Source: Morinoia aosen
Taxonomy: Eukaryota; Arthropoda; Malacostraca; Amphipoda; Talitridae
Direction of reading: 5' to 3'
DNA length: 64,000 bases
Assembly: GCA_030386875.1 (NCBI GenBank)
Contig: CM059562.1
Span: 26,963,000 to 27,026,999 of the forward strand
Shown: positions 1 to 13,400 of the stretch, one piece after another
Layout of the letters: the number at the start of each line of letters is the position of its first letter
Position numbering within the stretch: position 1 is the first letter of the stretch
Translations under genes and position numbers: made by a program
Notes under the pieces: generated by a model
What the model saw: only the letters and a program-made list of their open reading frames with translations
The model's database searches: none
What the model was told of the DNA's origin: nothing

Positions 1-1600
1 TGTGTTAGTTCTGTCAGTGTCTGGTGTGTTAGTTCTGTCAGTGTCTGGTGTGTTAGTTCTGTCAGTGTCTGGTGTGTTAGTTCTGTCAGTGTCTGGTGTG
101 TTAGTTCTGTCAGTGTCTGGTGTGTTAGTTCTGTCAGTGTCTGGTGTGTTAGTTCTGTCAGTGTCTGGTGTGTTAGTTCTGTCAGTGTCTGGTGTGTTAG
201 TTCTGTCAGTGTCTGGTGTGTTAGTTCTATCTGTCAGTGTCTGGTGTGTTAGTTCTATCTGTCAGTGTCTGGTGTGTAAGTTCTATCTGTCAGTGTCTGG
301 TGTGTAAGTTCTATCTGTCAGTGTCTGGTGTGTAAGTTCTATCTGTCAGTGTCTGGTGTGTAAGTTCTATCTGTCAGTGTCTGGTGTGTAAGTTCTATCT
401 GTCAGTGTCTGGTGTGTAAGTTCTATCTGTCAGTGTCTGGTGTGTAAGTTCTATCTGTCAGTGTCTGGTGTGTAAGTTCTATCTGTCAGTGTCTGGTGTG
501 TAAGTTCTATCTGTCAGTGTCTGGTGTGTAAGTTCTATCTGTCAGTGTCTGGTGTGTAAGTTCTATCTGTCAGTGTCTGGTGTGTAAGTTCTATCTGTCA
601 GTGTCTGGTGTGTAAGTTCTATCTGTCAGTGTCTGGTGTGTAAGTTCTATCTGTCAGTGTCTGGTGTGTAAGTTCTATCTGTCAGTGTCTGGTGTGTAAG
701 TTCTATCTGTCAGTGTCTGGTGTGTAAGTTCTATCTGTCAGTGTCTGGTGTGTAAGTTCTATCTGTCAGTGTCTGGTGTGTAAGTTCTATCTGTCAGTGT
801 CTGGTGTGTAAGTTCTATCTGTCAGTGTCTGGTGTGTAAGTTCTATCTGTCAGTGTCTGGTGTGTAAGTTCTTTCTGTCAGTCTCTGGTGTGTCGGTTCT
901 TTCTGTCAGTCTCTGGTGTGTCGGTTCTTTCTGTCAGTCTCTGGTGTGTCGGTTCTTTCTGTCAGTCTCTGGTGTGTCGGTTCTTTCTGTCAGTCTCTGG
1001 TGTGTCGGTTCTTTCTGTCAGTCTCTGGTGTGTCGGTTCTTTCTGTCAGTCTCTGGTGTGTCGGTTCTTTCTGTCAGTCTCTGGTGTGTCGGTTCTTTCT
1101 GTCAGTCTCTGGTGTGTCGGTTCTTTCTGTCAGTCTCTGGTGTGTCGGTTCTTTCTGTCAGTCTCTGGTGTGTCGGTTCTTTCTGTCAGTCTCTGGTGTG
1201 TCGGTTCTTTCTGTCAGTGTCTGGTGTGTCGGTTCTTTCTGTCAGTGTCTGGTGTGTCGGTTCTTTCTGTCAGTGTCTGGTGTGTCGGTTCTTTCTGTCA
1301 GTGTCTGGTGTGTCGGTTCTTTCTGTCAGTGTCTGGTGTGTCGGTTCTTTCTGTCAGTGTCTGGTGTGTCGGTTCTTTCTGTCAGTGTCTGGTGTGCCGG
1401 TTCTTTCTGTCAGTGTCTGGTGTGCCGGTTCTTTCTGTCAGTGTCTGGTGTGCCGGTTCTTTCTGTCAGTGTCTGGTGTGCCGGTTCTTTCTGTCAGTGT
1501 CTGGTGTGTCGGTTCTTTCTGTCAGTGTCTGGTGTGTCGGTTCTTTCTGTCAGTGTCTGGTGTGTCGGTTCTTTCTGTCAGTGTCTGGTGTGTAAGTTCT
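1..1600. repeat. Minisatellite array, 24-bp then 28-bp units
   Basis: The array enters from the left edge. Nine 24-bp units (TGTGTTAGTTCTGTCAGTGT + CTGG) fill 1-216. From 217 the unit is 28 bp because of an extra ATCT inside. Zones follow in order: two TTAG units, 21 TGTGTAAG units (273-860), one transitional unit, 11 TGTGTCGG units with CAGTCTC (889-1196), then 14 TGTGTCGG units with CAGTGTC (1197-1588), including a block of four TGTGCCGG units (1393-1504). The last unit decays at about 1600. Zoned variants of this kind are expected from local unequal exchange. The long reading frames across it are by-products of the repeat and are not called as genes. Confidence 0.97.
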
Positions 1601-4293
1601 TTTCTTCGAGGTTTGGCCCAGATTTCGTTACAGAATCTTCTGTATTTGTAGGCGGGAGCACGCTGCGTGATTAGTTTTAAAATTAGGAAGGTTAGTCAAT
1701 GCTAAACAACAGTACTCGTTTCGCATCATGTGTACTCGTTATTTTCCTGAACTAAAAGCCCTCCCTGCGCGAGTGTTTGGTCTCAAACATTCACTTCATT
1801 CGATACTGATTAGTGATGGGGCTTTAAAAAATGAAATGCATCGTGTAATGGTTTTCCGCGCATGCGTTTTTTTGCAGGCCTTATTTGGCGATGAATTAAA
1901 ATATTTTTTACAGCGTTCAATTAGATTCAGCGGTGTTGAAGAGTATGAGGTACGAAAACGGAAATAATTGAAATAGCGTTCGTTTTTTTACCTCCCTTGC
2001 AGCGTGAAATTTGCACGCGACATGAAAATGATAGTGTTGAAATTGCAAGCTAGATTGATTACGTAGGTAGGGCAACGTTATAACGACATTTCAGATGTCT
2101 TGAACTTCCAGCTGACTCGGTATCCTTATTTTTAATGATGCGCATTTGTTTCTACAATTTTTCTTTTTCTCCCTTCAGGGGGATACAAGTATTGTAGCTC
2201 TAGGAATTCGCACTTCCAGACGAAAAAATGCGAGATCCCAAGCTGAGTTAGGTAGACCTTCGTTTGGTAGTTAATTTTTTTTATTGTGAACCATCTTTTT
2301 TCGGTTCACTGCTATCCTGTTTTTCAGCACCTCTCTCCCTTCAAATTTTATCTTGTATCATTGCTTTCTCTCTTAACGCACTGCTCTTGTGCGTTGGGAT
2401 CTCGTGTGGAACCACACCTTTTGCACAGATTCCGCGTTGCCTCAATATCATACTAAATGGTGCGTGCCTTCATCTTATTTGGAACACCTTCGTTGTGGTT
2501 GGGGAAGTGTAAACTCGTCTAATTAAATCTTTCGTTTCTTAATATTTCTATTGTCTTGTAATGATGTTAGATGTTACATCTTGAGAATTATTTCTTTTAA
2601 GTTTACTGGTTAGGTGTACCCTTTCATGCAAAAGTTGTTAGTTCATGGTATAGTGTAAATACTCTTTAAAATGATGTTACTGCGTGCCTGGTAAGCTGAT
2701 AATAAACATACACTGATGAAAAATTCACTATAGCCTTTATTCTGCATGACTAAAGGCGTTGTTCTGTAAACTTATCTGCTTATAGGGAGGCTTTCGTCAC
2801 TGCCAATATTTCGGTCATGCACTCCCGCAGCCCACGTTTTTATTTACTGGTTGTTCTTGCGGCCGATGATGGAGCCACGACTGAGGCTCATAAAACCGGG
2901 TACAGAAGGCAGGCGTTCATTACATCTTCCCATTTATGGTTGGTTGTCCGTGGCGGGTTTGGCTTCTGTCGAGACTTGGTGCTCCTTCGGAAAAAATCCT
3001 GCAGATTTTTGGCCGTCTAGTTGCGTGAGCTAAATTGGTGGCCTTAGATATTCGTCGGGTTTTTTCTTAGTCTCTCTTGCTCTTATCGTCCTGGTTGATA
3101 TCTCGAAATCAAAATATATTAAGGTTGTATTTATTGAACAGACATACGCATTGGTTAGGTATGAACTGATCGGTTTAATCAATTTTGAAAAATAATAGTT
3201 TCTCAAGTTTGAAATTCCTCGATTGCTAAATGTACACTATTCAAATTTTAATACCAATTATGTTAGAGAGGTCCAAAGATCAAGCTCTTCACTGCTTGTC
3301 CACATGGCAATTGAGTGTCACTCTCTTATATTGGGGATTGTCATAGTGGAAGCTTGAGTTCTCCGATAAACCCCGTTGTACATTCCAAATTCCACGGAGT
3401 CTTACTAATGCGAATGGATACACTATGTTCATTGATTTTGCTTATAGTTTTGACGCCTTTGTCTTTGCTAAGGTTTAGCAGTTATAACGCATCTGCTACA
3501 GTGTGAGATGATCGCATCGCTCACTTTAGCAGGTTTCACCAAAAAAAGAGAATTACTAGTTGAAGTGGTTTCGAAATAGAATATTCTAAGAGTTAAAAAT
3601 AGAGATTTTGTCCGAGGCATGGTGAGATTATTCAAGGAACTCGCGATGTAGTTCTGCGGATGACTTTTCTTACTTATTTTATACCCTTGGAGCCGGTGTT
3701 AAGTTTCCATTGCTCTTCTACTTTTATTTCACAGCAGATACTCAGCAGAAGTCGTACTTTTGTTATTGAAAGTACTGTAGCCGTTCTCAGAACACGTTAT
3801 GAATGATTCTTTTTAAATTATTTACGACGGAAATGTCGACGAAGTAATTTTTTGGCGAACTTCTTTTCCTTTAAGGACCACTCGTGTATTTCTTGAATGT
3901 AGTTCATTTTGCAGGTTGATTCAGATTGAATTTACTTAATGCTTTAGCTGTTAACTTAAAATCGGTTAGTTAATAATTTTGGAAAATTAGTCTCAGAAAT
4001 TTCCTGGAGTAGACAGGCATTCACAATTTTACTATCAAAGGATTCGCCTTTTGCTGAAATCAATTTTATGCAACGCGCGGTTGGCGTCAAAAGTATAGAA
4101 GGAACGTGTACCTTAAGTTTTCTAAACATTTCTTTGTTGTGTTACCTTTGGATTTCACACTGAAATATTTCAACAAGAGCGTTTTTCAAAGTTTGTCTGT
4201 CCTTCAGTGGGATTATCTCGTCGCGTCTGCCCAAAAGAAAACTATATTCTCGGCAGAATTTCAGAACTGATCGTTGTCTTTGGTTTCTTGCAG
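1601..4293. other. Non-coding 5' flank of the protease-homologue gene
   Basis: AT-rich, with no convincing coding exon. It holds one inverted R1 repeat (about 2171-2525). Because the first coding exon begins at a splice acceptor, a non-coding first exon and the promoter must lie here or further left, but no clear TATA or initiator could be assigned. Confidence 0.5.
2171..2525 (-). repeat. R1 dispersed repeat, copy a (reverse orientation)
   Basis: This begins near CCCTTCAGGGGGATACAA and ends near TTCGTTGTGGTTGGGGAAG, the reverse complement of the R1 pattern seen at 35270, 44100, 51180 and 54375. The family has a CCCCTCAGGGG-type palindrome at one end and AAGCCTCCCTAACCACAAC at the other. No protein or tRNA-like promoter boxes were recognised, so the class (MITE, SINE or other) is undecided. 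Confidence 0.7.
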
Positions 4294-4295
4294 AG

Positions 4296-4466
4296 ATGAT
4301 GAGACTGGCCTTGCTTTTGTTGGTGTCGACGGCGGCCGCCCATCCTCAGTACGGGCCTCCCGCTGAGCAGCAAGAACAGGTAGCCGAGCCCCTGCCACCC
4401 TCCGGGGCCGAGGGGGGTCCGGATGGGGAGTTCTGGTGGAGGGAGGAAGGGGTCTTTACAAATACA
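4296..4466 (+). CDS. Protease homologue, coding exon 1 (signal peptide)
   Basis: 57 codons. The N-terminus has the basic-hydrophobic-small pattern of a signal peptide, with likely cleavage after STAAA, followed by a Pro/Glu/Gln-rich linker. The donor is ACA|GTGAGT. The acceptor at 4292-4293 lies two bases before the ATG, so transcription starts in an upstream, unseen exon. Confidence 0.9.
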
Positions 4467-7400
4467 GTGAGTAGGAATTATATGTAATATAACTGTTGTT
4501 CTTCGGGCATCTTGGGGCAACGCGCCGCTCTTCTTGTCAGCTAACGTCTTCGTTGGGAGAGGATGCAGAACATTAACAAGGACTCGGTTCTTTCGTTAAC
4601 AGCGGATTTATTGATTTTGGTTCTGGTCTTCTCGCTCACAAGGGCTTGCTTTGTGTTTCTGCTTTCTGAAGCGCAAATTAAGGTGCATATCGAGACGCAT
4701 TTACAAAAGCAATTTTTAATATGCGAGTCAGTAACGCGATAACTCAATCTTTAAGAAATGATCATTTTTGACTTACTGAATGATGTACCGAGACATTCGT
4801 CTTCTTCTGACGCAGATTTTTCCGTTTCTAACATTTGAAGGCCATTTTGCAAAGGAAGATAAATTTGAATGCAGGAAAATATGCATGACCGGTTTTAGCT
4901 TCTAGCTCGATATAAATCGATTAACTTTTACGACTGAAGACTAAATTTATTAAATTTTCCGGGTTGTGTAAGAGTGTATGGTGTTAACCAGGGAACTAAC
5001 GTGAGCTGCATGGAAATTTTTCTCTAGATGACAAAGCGGTCTAGTGTGCATACATAGTGCGCTAACATGGTTGGCTTTTTGCTGCTCCTAAAACTTCAGA
5101 GGTGGTCAGACTGTACAAAACAAGTATTCTTGATTTATGGTCGAAGTAAGTAATTTGTCTCCATTGCAAAATTCTTCTACTGGGATAAAATTTCGGCTAT
5201 AGAGTTAATACACCCGCGTTGCTCAGCATTGTCAAGTTATAGAAAAAGTTACTAGTTCTTTCATGTCCATAGTTTGTGTTGTCGAACTGCGCACGTGTAA
5301 AGTCGTCCGGCTTTCCTAATAGGGAGCTATTGAACAGCTCACTCTTTTTTAAATACCGAAATTTAAATTAGGCCATTAACTAATTGTTTACCTTCATTTC
5401 TCTGCGTTGTACAGGGCAACCACCCGGCCACGGTGACGGGCGGCGGGCCTTTTACGCCACAGCAGTCGCCGCTCTGCTCTGTGGTGAGTCAGCAGTTTCG
5501 TTGGTGTTGCAGCTCTAGAATATATCGAGTGTGCACTATGTGCGTTTGAAAGCTATTGGAATTCTATTATGAAATTGATGGGTGTCGATCACATGTACAA
5601 AATAACGTTGGTCATTTATGTTAAATGTTTTTCTTGCATTGCTTCGTTCTAAAAATTGTTAAGATGAGCTGCGAAAGCCTCGCTTTCAGCTTGATGTTAT
5701 ACGGAAATTTATCGACAGCCCTTCTAGAAATTCTTTTTATGGACCGTTTTTTCTAAATAAAATTAGCCCAGTCCACGCTTGAGCTGAGGCGACCGGAAGC
5801 CAGCGATGACGTAAAGTGCGGTATACTTTCTGAAAAAAGAATCGTGAAAAACCTTTAAATTTTGGCTAAATGTTTCTTCTGTTCAGCGAGTCGGAGCACG
5901 TTTATCGGGAACAATGCGGAACTTCCGTAAAAAATGCTTTTGTTGCAGTATTATCAACTAGTCGTTAAGGAAAAATCCCTTTCCTTAAAACATCACAAAC
6001 GTCATTTTTAATCTGGCGACTTTTTAGAAAACTGCCGGAACAGAAGCGTGCTCGTCAGGACATAAACAAAAGCTATACGTAAAAATAAAATAAGATTATT
6101 CAACTTCTATTAAGTTCTTTGTTGAAATTATGAGAGCCAAAATGATTCACTGCACTGCTTCGTGAAGCACGATTTGATCTAACTAGCAGGACCCCCCAGT
6201 ACTTCAGTACAGAATGAAATTGTTGACGCAGCGTCCATTGCTGGCTGTTAAGTAGTTTCAAAATTGACGTTCAAAATAAATGGACATTTATGCAAACATA
6301 CGTCTATGTATATCTCGGTATTGAGGTAACTTTCTCAATGTATCGTGTACAGAAAGTTCAGTCTTATATCTGAGGCGTGCTGCTTATCAAGTGACTTAGG
6401 GGCCCCTACCTTGAGTCACTGCTGAGGGTGGATCAGGAAGTCCATCATTCGTTGAAATTTTCTATTAAAGGCTATTTTACGTCCGCTTATCTTTCCTTTT
6501 CAAACTGGCTTGGCTTACATACCATTTACGAATTATTTCAAGAGGTGTCACTTTGAGATCCAAAAACTTAATTTTGGCTGTTCTAGTTTTTCAGGTTTCA
6601 GTTTAAAAAAAAAATTGATTTGTCGTATTGTGACATCGTGTGATTGCTTCGCATAGACGTATTATATTTCTACTTTAGATTTCAGTTTTCAAAGTATTTC
6701 CATTTGAGTGAAGCCTTCGAAAAAAGTTCCGTGTGTGTGTGAATGGATTTTTGGATAAATAGCTTTCAGGTTAAATTTGATCTTTTCATTGAGTACAATT
6801 GAAATTTCCTTGCTCAGCAAAATTGTAATGATGCAGGGCTCAGACTGCGTACCGTGGGAGACCTGCATTGACGGCTTCATAGACACGTCCGGAACTGGCC
6901 AGCTCGACCTCAGGAAGGGAGGCTCCAAACCTCCTGCATCGGTGAGCGACTCAATTGAGTTGGTTGTGTGAGGAATACAAATTTCAAGATGTAAGCGGTG
7001 ATGGTGACATCTTTATTATTAGCGAGTCTTTTTCATAAACGCTCATTCATGCTATTTATATTCAGCTTTGTGTACACGCTATACAGGGTGTTTCAGAATA
7101 AAAGGTGCAAATTGCACACAAAGTAGAAAATGGCCAAATATACACTTGTCTGCTATGAAATATTCCGAGAAAACTGTTTTTGAGATATTAGCTGTTTATT
7201 GTTTTAATGGATGAAATTTTTAGTGCCCGAAATTACCTGAATGGTCAATTCCCTAATAGGTGGTTCGGGCGAAATGGTCCTGTTGCATGGCCTCCTAGAT
7301 CTCCTGATAAGACTTTTCTAGATTCCTTTTTTTTCGAGACACATGAGGAGCCTTGTTTATGCTACACCCAATGAATCGGAGGAAGATCTCGCGGCCAGAA

Positions 7401-10400
7401 TTGGAGTGCCTGCTGGTGATATTCCTGAAATGCCAGACGTGTTCCCTAATATCCGGCAGTCGTTAAGCCGAAGATTTGAAAAGTCATTGATGTAGGTAAA
7501 CCATATTTTGAACAATTCTGGTAAAGTAAATTCAAAATAATTGTATAGAGTAGGTGTCATTAAATTTCATCCTTTAAAACAATAAACAGCTAATATTTCC
7601 AATCAGAGTTCTTTTAAACTTTCATAGAAGAAATTGTTTGTTTGGCTATTTTCCATTTGGTGTGCAAGGTTGAATCTCTTGTTCTGAAACACCCTGTATA
7701 CTTAACTTCGTTCATGGAAACTTGGTGGTCAATTAAAAGCATGGAACCAACGAATTTGCGTTATGCGCTTTGAAGAGTATTCCAAGTGGGTCACCTTGTT
7801 CAAAAGGAAAACCGTCCCATTTCGCCTCCATCAACCTAGCACGTGCTTTCTTATCGTAGACACAGGATGACCAGTCGCGTGTAGACGAGTTATTCCATTT
7901 TTTTTCGAAAGAGACCTCCCCGAGCGTTCGTTGACTAGGTAGGTATTTCATTGCTTCTTGTACGCAAGTACCCCAGGAATGTGTAATATTTTTGAGCAAC
8001 GTTAGAAGGGTTCGCCGATAATGTTTTCCTCGGTGTACTGTGTAGAACCAGCTCTCCTTTGAGCTTACCTGAGCTTAAAATTAGTATCACGTGACCTAGA
8101 AGTCTATTGTAGATTAAGATTTACTGGAAGAATGGCCTAATAGCTTACTCTGTATTTTTTCGTGGAGGAGGCCGATATTATCGCGCACTGACGTGCAGTG
8201 TATTCGTTCATTGTTCTTCTTCTTTCTTCTTACTTCCCCGTTACGTCTCACCACTTCAGCTGAAACGACGCGGAGCTACTATGTGAAAGCCATTTATCTG
8301 AAAGAAAAAGTTGAATTTGGATTGAGTAAATAGGTTTCCTACATGGAATTAATCACTGATGATGCAAACTTCCCATGTACGATGTCAGCATATTTCGAGC
8401 GCTCCCAACGTGTTATCCAAAACATGATGCGCCATAAAATAAGGGATATTTGTAATTCATTATGGTATTTTATACACTCAGACTGAGATCGAACTAACAA
8501 TCTTACATTATGGGTGAACGACGGTTGAGGGGACGAAATAACTATTTTAGTTGGGAAATTCCTAAAGTTTTGAATTAACCTAATTTTCTTTATCGATTTG
8601 CACTTTCACTAATATTTCCAAGTTTTATGATCTGCAAGTGATGCATGGTGCTGAAACATCACTTTGGAAGAAGGCATGGGTACTGCCCTATTAAAAATTA
8701 TAGGAGTGGCATCGGTGATTCTTGGGAGCGCTCCCAAATATGCATGGTTGTTTCATCCATGCGTCTCCTATGAGGCAACTTCGAAGTGTCCACTTTATAG
8801 GCGCGCCTGCGCCTCTGTCCCAACCGGTGGCCACGCATGGCTCAGCATGGAGCACTACCGCCGCGCTCCCATGGCGCGACCAGTTTCTCCTATTTACCAT
8901 CGGAGAATCATGAGAGGCCCTGGATGGCCACCTCTTAATTTGATTTAAAAAAAACGGCTGCGCACAGCTGACTTCCCATTAGTCACTCTTTCCAACCGTC
9001 ACACTGCTCAAACCGATTATAACCAGTTTGCCCTTGAATTACCTTAGTTCTTGCGCGATTAATCAATTCACCATAAGCAAACACGGTTAATAGCACAATA
9101 AAAATGTACCAGAGTATGTAAATTAAATACATTCTTACTAATGTGCAGAAAATTTCATGGGTGCGTGTTCATTATTAAGCTGACATTAATGGGACATGTT
9201 TGTGACGTATAACTTATGCTTGAAGTTTTCGCAACGCAATAACTAAGGTAATTAATGGGCAACTGACTATATTTGGTTGAGAAGCGTCAACGGTTGAATG
9301 TGCAATAATGGGAAATCAGCTGTACGCAGCCTTGGAGGCGAAAGCCTACAGGGAACAATATAAATGTACCTTGAAAAGAATATAGCAACAATACCCTAGG
9401 GTCGTTGAAAGAATATACTCGTAGCTATATATATAACAAAAACAATTATCGTCCAGCAGATTTTTCATCTTTCATTCCTAAAATTAGAAAGGAAAATAAA
9501 ATGACTTTACCTTGCCCGAGCTTAATTACACCGGCTATTCATATACACACACTCCCCCACCTATCCCCACACACAAACCCTCCCCACACCCCCCTCCCAC
9601 ACACCTGCCCCCACACCCACACACAAACCCCCCCCCCCCCCCTACACACACACACACACACAAATATGTATCTGAACACATAGTTTATCACCTTCAAGAA
9701 CGTCCTTCAATTCAAAGGTTGCTGAAGACTGACGAGGGAAAATTCAGGTTTGGTTTCCACATTTTGTTGTTTTTACATTGCTCACATTGAGGTTTTGCCT
9801 TCACTACCAGCCCCACCACAACGATGAATCGTCTAAAATATCAATTGACCGAGGTGGTGAAACTGGCAGTGGGGTCCTTGCTCCGTTCATGCTCTTGAAA
9901 TAATGCCTCTACAGACCAGCATTATACGTCTCTTCCATCTCTTGTTTCTTCTGACACCCTCACGTACTATAAACCCTCACGTAATACACACTCGCACTGA
10001 TATACACTCTAACACTACTTGAAACGTTTTAAATAAAAGAGACACGATCCAGACATCTGTCACGCACAACACCAACTTCAAAACTGAGGCGAAAGATGGC
10101 AACCGTCATTTCTCTCGAGAAAGATGGCAGGCGTCTCACCAAGAGGCCATCTGCACAGGTGGCCTCTGGTAGCAACATGGGAGAACTTGCTTTCATCGCG
10201 CTTATGAGTCGCGCCCTGGAAGTGTCGGATGGGAAGAGGCCTCGGTTCGCTTAATACTCCTTTAATTCTCCGCTGTCTCCTTTAATCAACCATGCCACTC
10301 CCTTAATTTTTAATAGGGTGTGAACAGCACATATAAACCTATTGCAATATTTCGACATTATTGGCGAAGAATAAGGGGTATTGAATCGGTTGATACAATT

Positions 10401-13400
10401 TGAAAATGTAGTTATCGCGATTGTAGTCATTGGCTACCTCTGATCACTTCGCATACAATCACTTTTTTGCTGCCCGGTTGTAAACCATTCACGAGCGAAC
10501 ATTTTTTTTTGTTCTCCGTTTATTGCAATATCGTGTCAACGTTTAGCCTCTGTCGCTTCGCAAATAGTGTAAAATTCGTTTTTCATTTTATATTCACATT
10601 TGAGATTGCATCAAATATGCGGGTATTGTCGCTAGAAGTCAAAATATTTTTATTTTCTAGCTCGGCTACACGGAGTGCGGTGCTAAGGGCAACGTTTGCT
10701 GCAAACTGCCCGCTGATATTGCGAATCCCCACAACGCTGGCGGCGGTGGTGACCTAAGTGGAGGCATTGTGTCCGGGGGCGGCTATGGTGGCAGTGGGGG
10801 CGGCGGTGGTGGCTCTGGTCCGCCGTACCCTGCCTGCTCGGCTGGACTGGCTTGTGTAGAAGAAAACCAGTGCAATCTCTACACAGGCTTCATTGGCGCT
10901 CGCATCCCCTTATTTGAAGGACAAACTTTTATCGAATACAAGGTCAGTTTCCATGAAGTAGATTGCGTTGCTCTGCAATGCTGCATTCCGAACAAGGCCA
11001 GATAGTCTTAGAGGTATTACTTTTCTCAGATGTACTCACTTTGAATAGATTTGAACTTCAAATTTATATCATAGATTTGGGCTCTCAGGGCTAAATTATT
11101 TATAAATTTTACGCTTGTGTGTCTGAGAGACTTGATTCTTCGCTCGGGTTGATCGAATTCTGCGTTCTATTAAGCAATAATGATTTATTGTTTTGTTCAT
11201 AAGGCTAGCAATGTTCTGTTTTACGTAAAATCAGTGAGCTGAATGAAATGCATTTCATAAGATTATGGGTAATGGAGGGATGTCCTGTATTTCATTGGTT
11301 TGTCTTTTCGGTAGTTTTGCTAAAAAAATAACTCGTATGTTGCATTTTTCGCGGATGTATGACACTAAAAGTTGAAACTTTGTGCATGATCTTTAGCTGA
11401 CGTTAGGCCAGACTCGCAGGAACTTCAAGCCTTCCAGAATATTGCGATGACTTTCGTCCGCGTGTGACAGTACGACGAAAGTTTTGCAGTTCCTGCTCCA
11501 TCACGATTGAGTTATCTGATCGTCTTAAGAACGACCATTTATAGGACTCGACATGATTCCGCATTGTCAGGGTAACTATCGATATATTTGGAAACAAATT
11601 AAATTTCATCAAAGAATCTACAACAGGAAACGGGTTGAAACGAGTTGATTTCGTTACTGAAGACAAATTATGCTAAAATTACGAGGCTATTAGAGTGAAA
11701 TGTGATACATAGTTGCTTTTGAGGAAAGGGCTTCTTTACTTGATGCCTCCACCTATATTTAATTTATCCGCCAGATTATTTGGGAACTTTTCACCTTACG
11801 CATATTTAACCAAATAACTTGGAAATGTTGCCTTGAGAGTCGTCTGCATCTACTACTCGGTTGTATCATGAATTGTTTCTATAGCAAGTTTTATTTGTGC
11901 AGCACTGTACCACAGAATTCCTGGATGTAGGCGTCTGCTGCCAAGAGGAGCCCGCGAAGATTATTGAGGGCGGAAGTGGCGGAGGATATGGAGGATCTGG
12001 GGGAGCGGGTGTCGGAGGAGGCCATGGTAATGCCGGCGGTGGTGGCATCTTTGCAGGCCAAGGGGGCGCTATTACTGGAGGAGCTGGAGGTGGTCACAGT
12101 AGCGGCGGCGGTGGTGGCATTGGAGTCGGAGGAGGTCATGGTAATGCCGGCGGTGGGGGCATATTTGCTGGCCAAGGAGGTGCCATTACTGGTGGAGCTG
12201 GAGGTGGTCACAGTAGCGGTGGCGGTGGCGGTGGGTACGGAGGAGGTTCCTCAGGAGCCCTCATCACGGGCTGCTCCGTCCACGAAGACTGCGTGGCTCT
12301 CATTCAGTGCCACAACGGAGTCATCAACACCGGCGGAGAAGGCCTCATCGACCTCAGGAAGAAGCCCGACTACAGGGTGAGTGGATCGGGTTGTCGTGGA
12401 TCCAGTTTATTATTTCCGGGAAAAGCCTCTTTCCTGGTTTGCTAAAAGGGTTGCCATATGAATTAATGTGCTATGGGAAAGATGTGAAGTCCCGAACTGA
12501 TTGTTAGGCAAGTCTCCCTATTGTTGAAATAGAATAGGTTTTGTTAACCCCTTTTTTGGGGTTCACTGCTTATCCGGTTTCCCGCACCTATTGCTCTTTA
12601 ATTCAACTTTTATATTGTTTCTTAACTTCCTTTCACTCTTCCCCTCAGGGGGGTACAAATATTGTAGCTATGGGAATTAGCGCCCCCAGGGAAATATGCT
12701 ATGTCTGGAGCGAAAGTCAAAGTCGAAAGCGAAAGGATGTCGAAAGCGAAAGGCCTCATATTTGTTCAATTAGAATAGGTTTTTGTTTTGTTACTGGCAA
12801 TCTGTTTCCGGTTCACTGCAGTTCTGCTTTGCAGCACCTACATTCTACAAATTTTATCTTGTTTCAAAAACTTCTTTCTCAATTATTTTTATGCGCATTG
12901 TGCATAGATATTCCGCGTTCCATTCTATTAAGATTGGGGGGAAAGCCGGTGCAATGTTCCACCATTGAGATTGGGGGGAAAGCCGGTGCAATGTTCCACC
13001 ATTGAGATTGGGGGGAAAATCGGTGCAACATTTTTCGAGGTCCCGCTAGAAACTTCGATTTTGAATTTACGAGGAATCATTCATTCGCTGGATTCGTTGG
13101 TTTGTAACACTTTTTATGAATAAACTAAGCAAACTCGGTCGTTCTAATCAAAGTAGTCTTATGACGTGAGGCCAGGCTTGAAAATAGTCGTTAAAAAAGA
13201 TGACTTTTTTGGGCAGACTTGCGTCAACGCAGAGTATCCCGACGCGAAGTCTGTCTGCTGCCGCTTGCCTGACGCGCCGCCCGTAGCTCAGGCCTGCCCG
13301 GACTTCACGATCTGCACTGACCGCTCCTACTGCGACCTCAACGGCTTCATTGTGCCTGATCCCATCACGGGCGCATTCTATGGAGGCAGCGTGAGTGCAT

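Noticed and set aside
1..1600. CRISPR-like regularity of short repeats
   Set aside because: Units are directly adjacent with no unique spacers, and the context is eukaryotic.
2..1674. Frames of 100-263 codons in the left minisatellite
   Set aside because: Pure translation of 24/28-bp repeats in all three frames.
4242..4520. 92-codon minus-strand frame over protease-homologue exon 1
   Set aside because: Antisense shadow of a well-supported exon.
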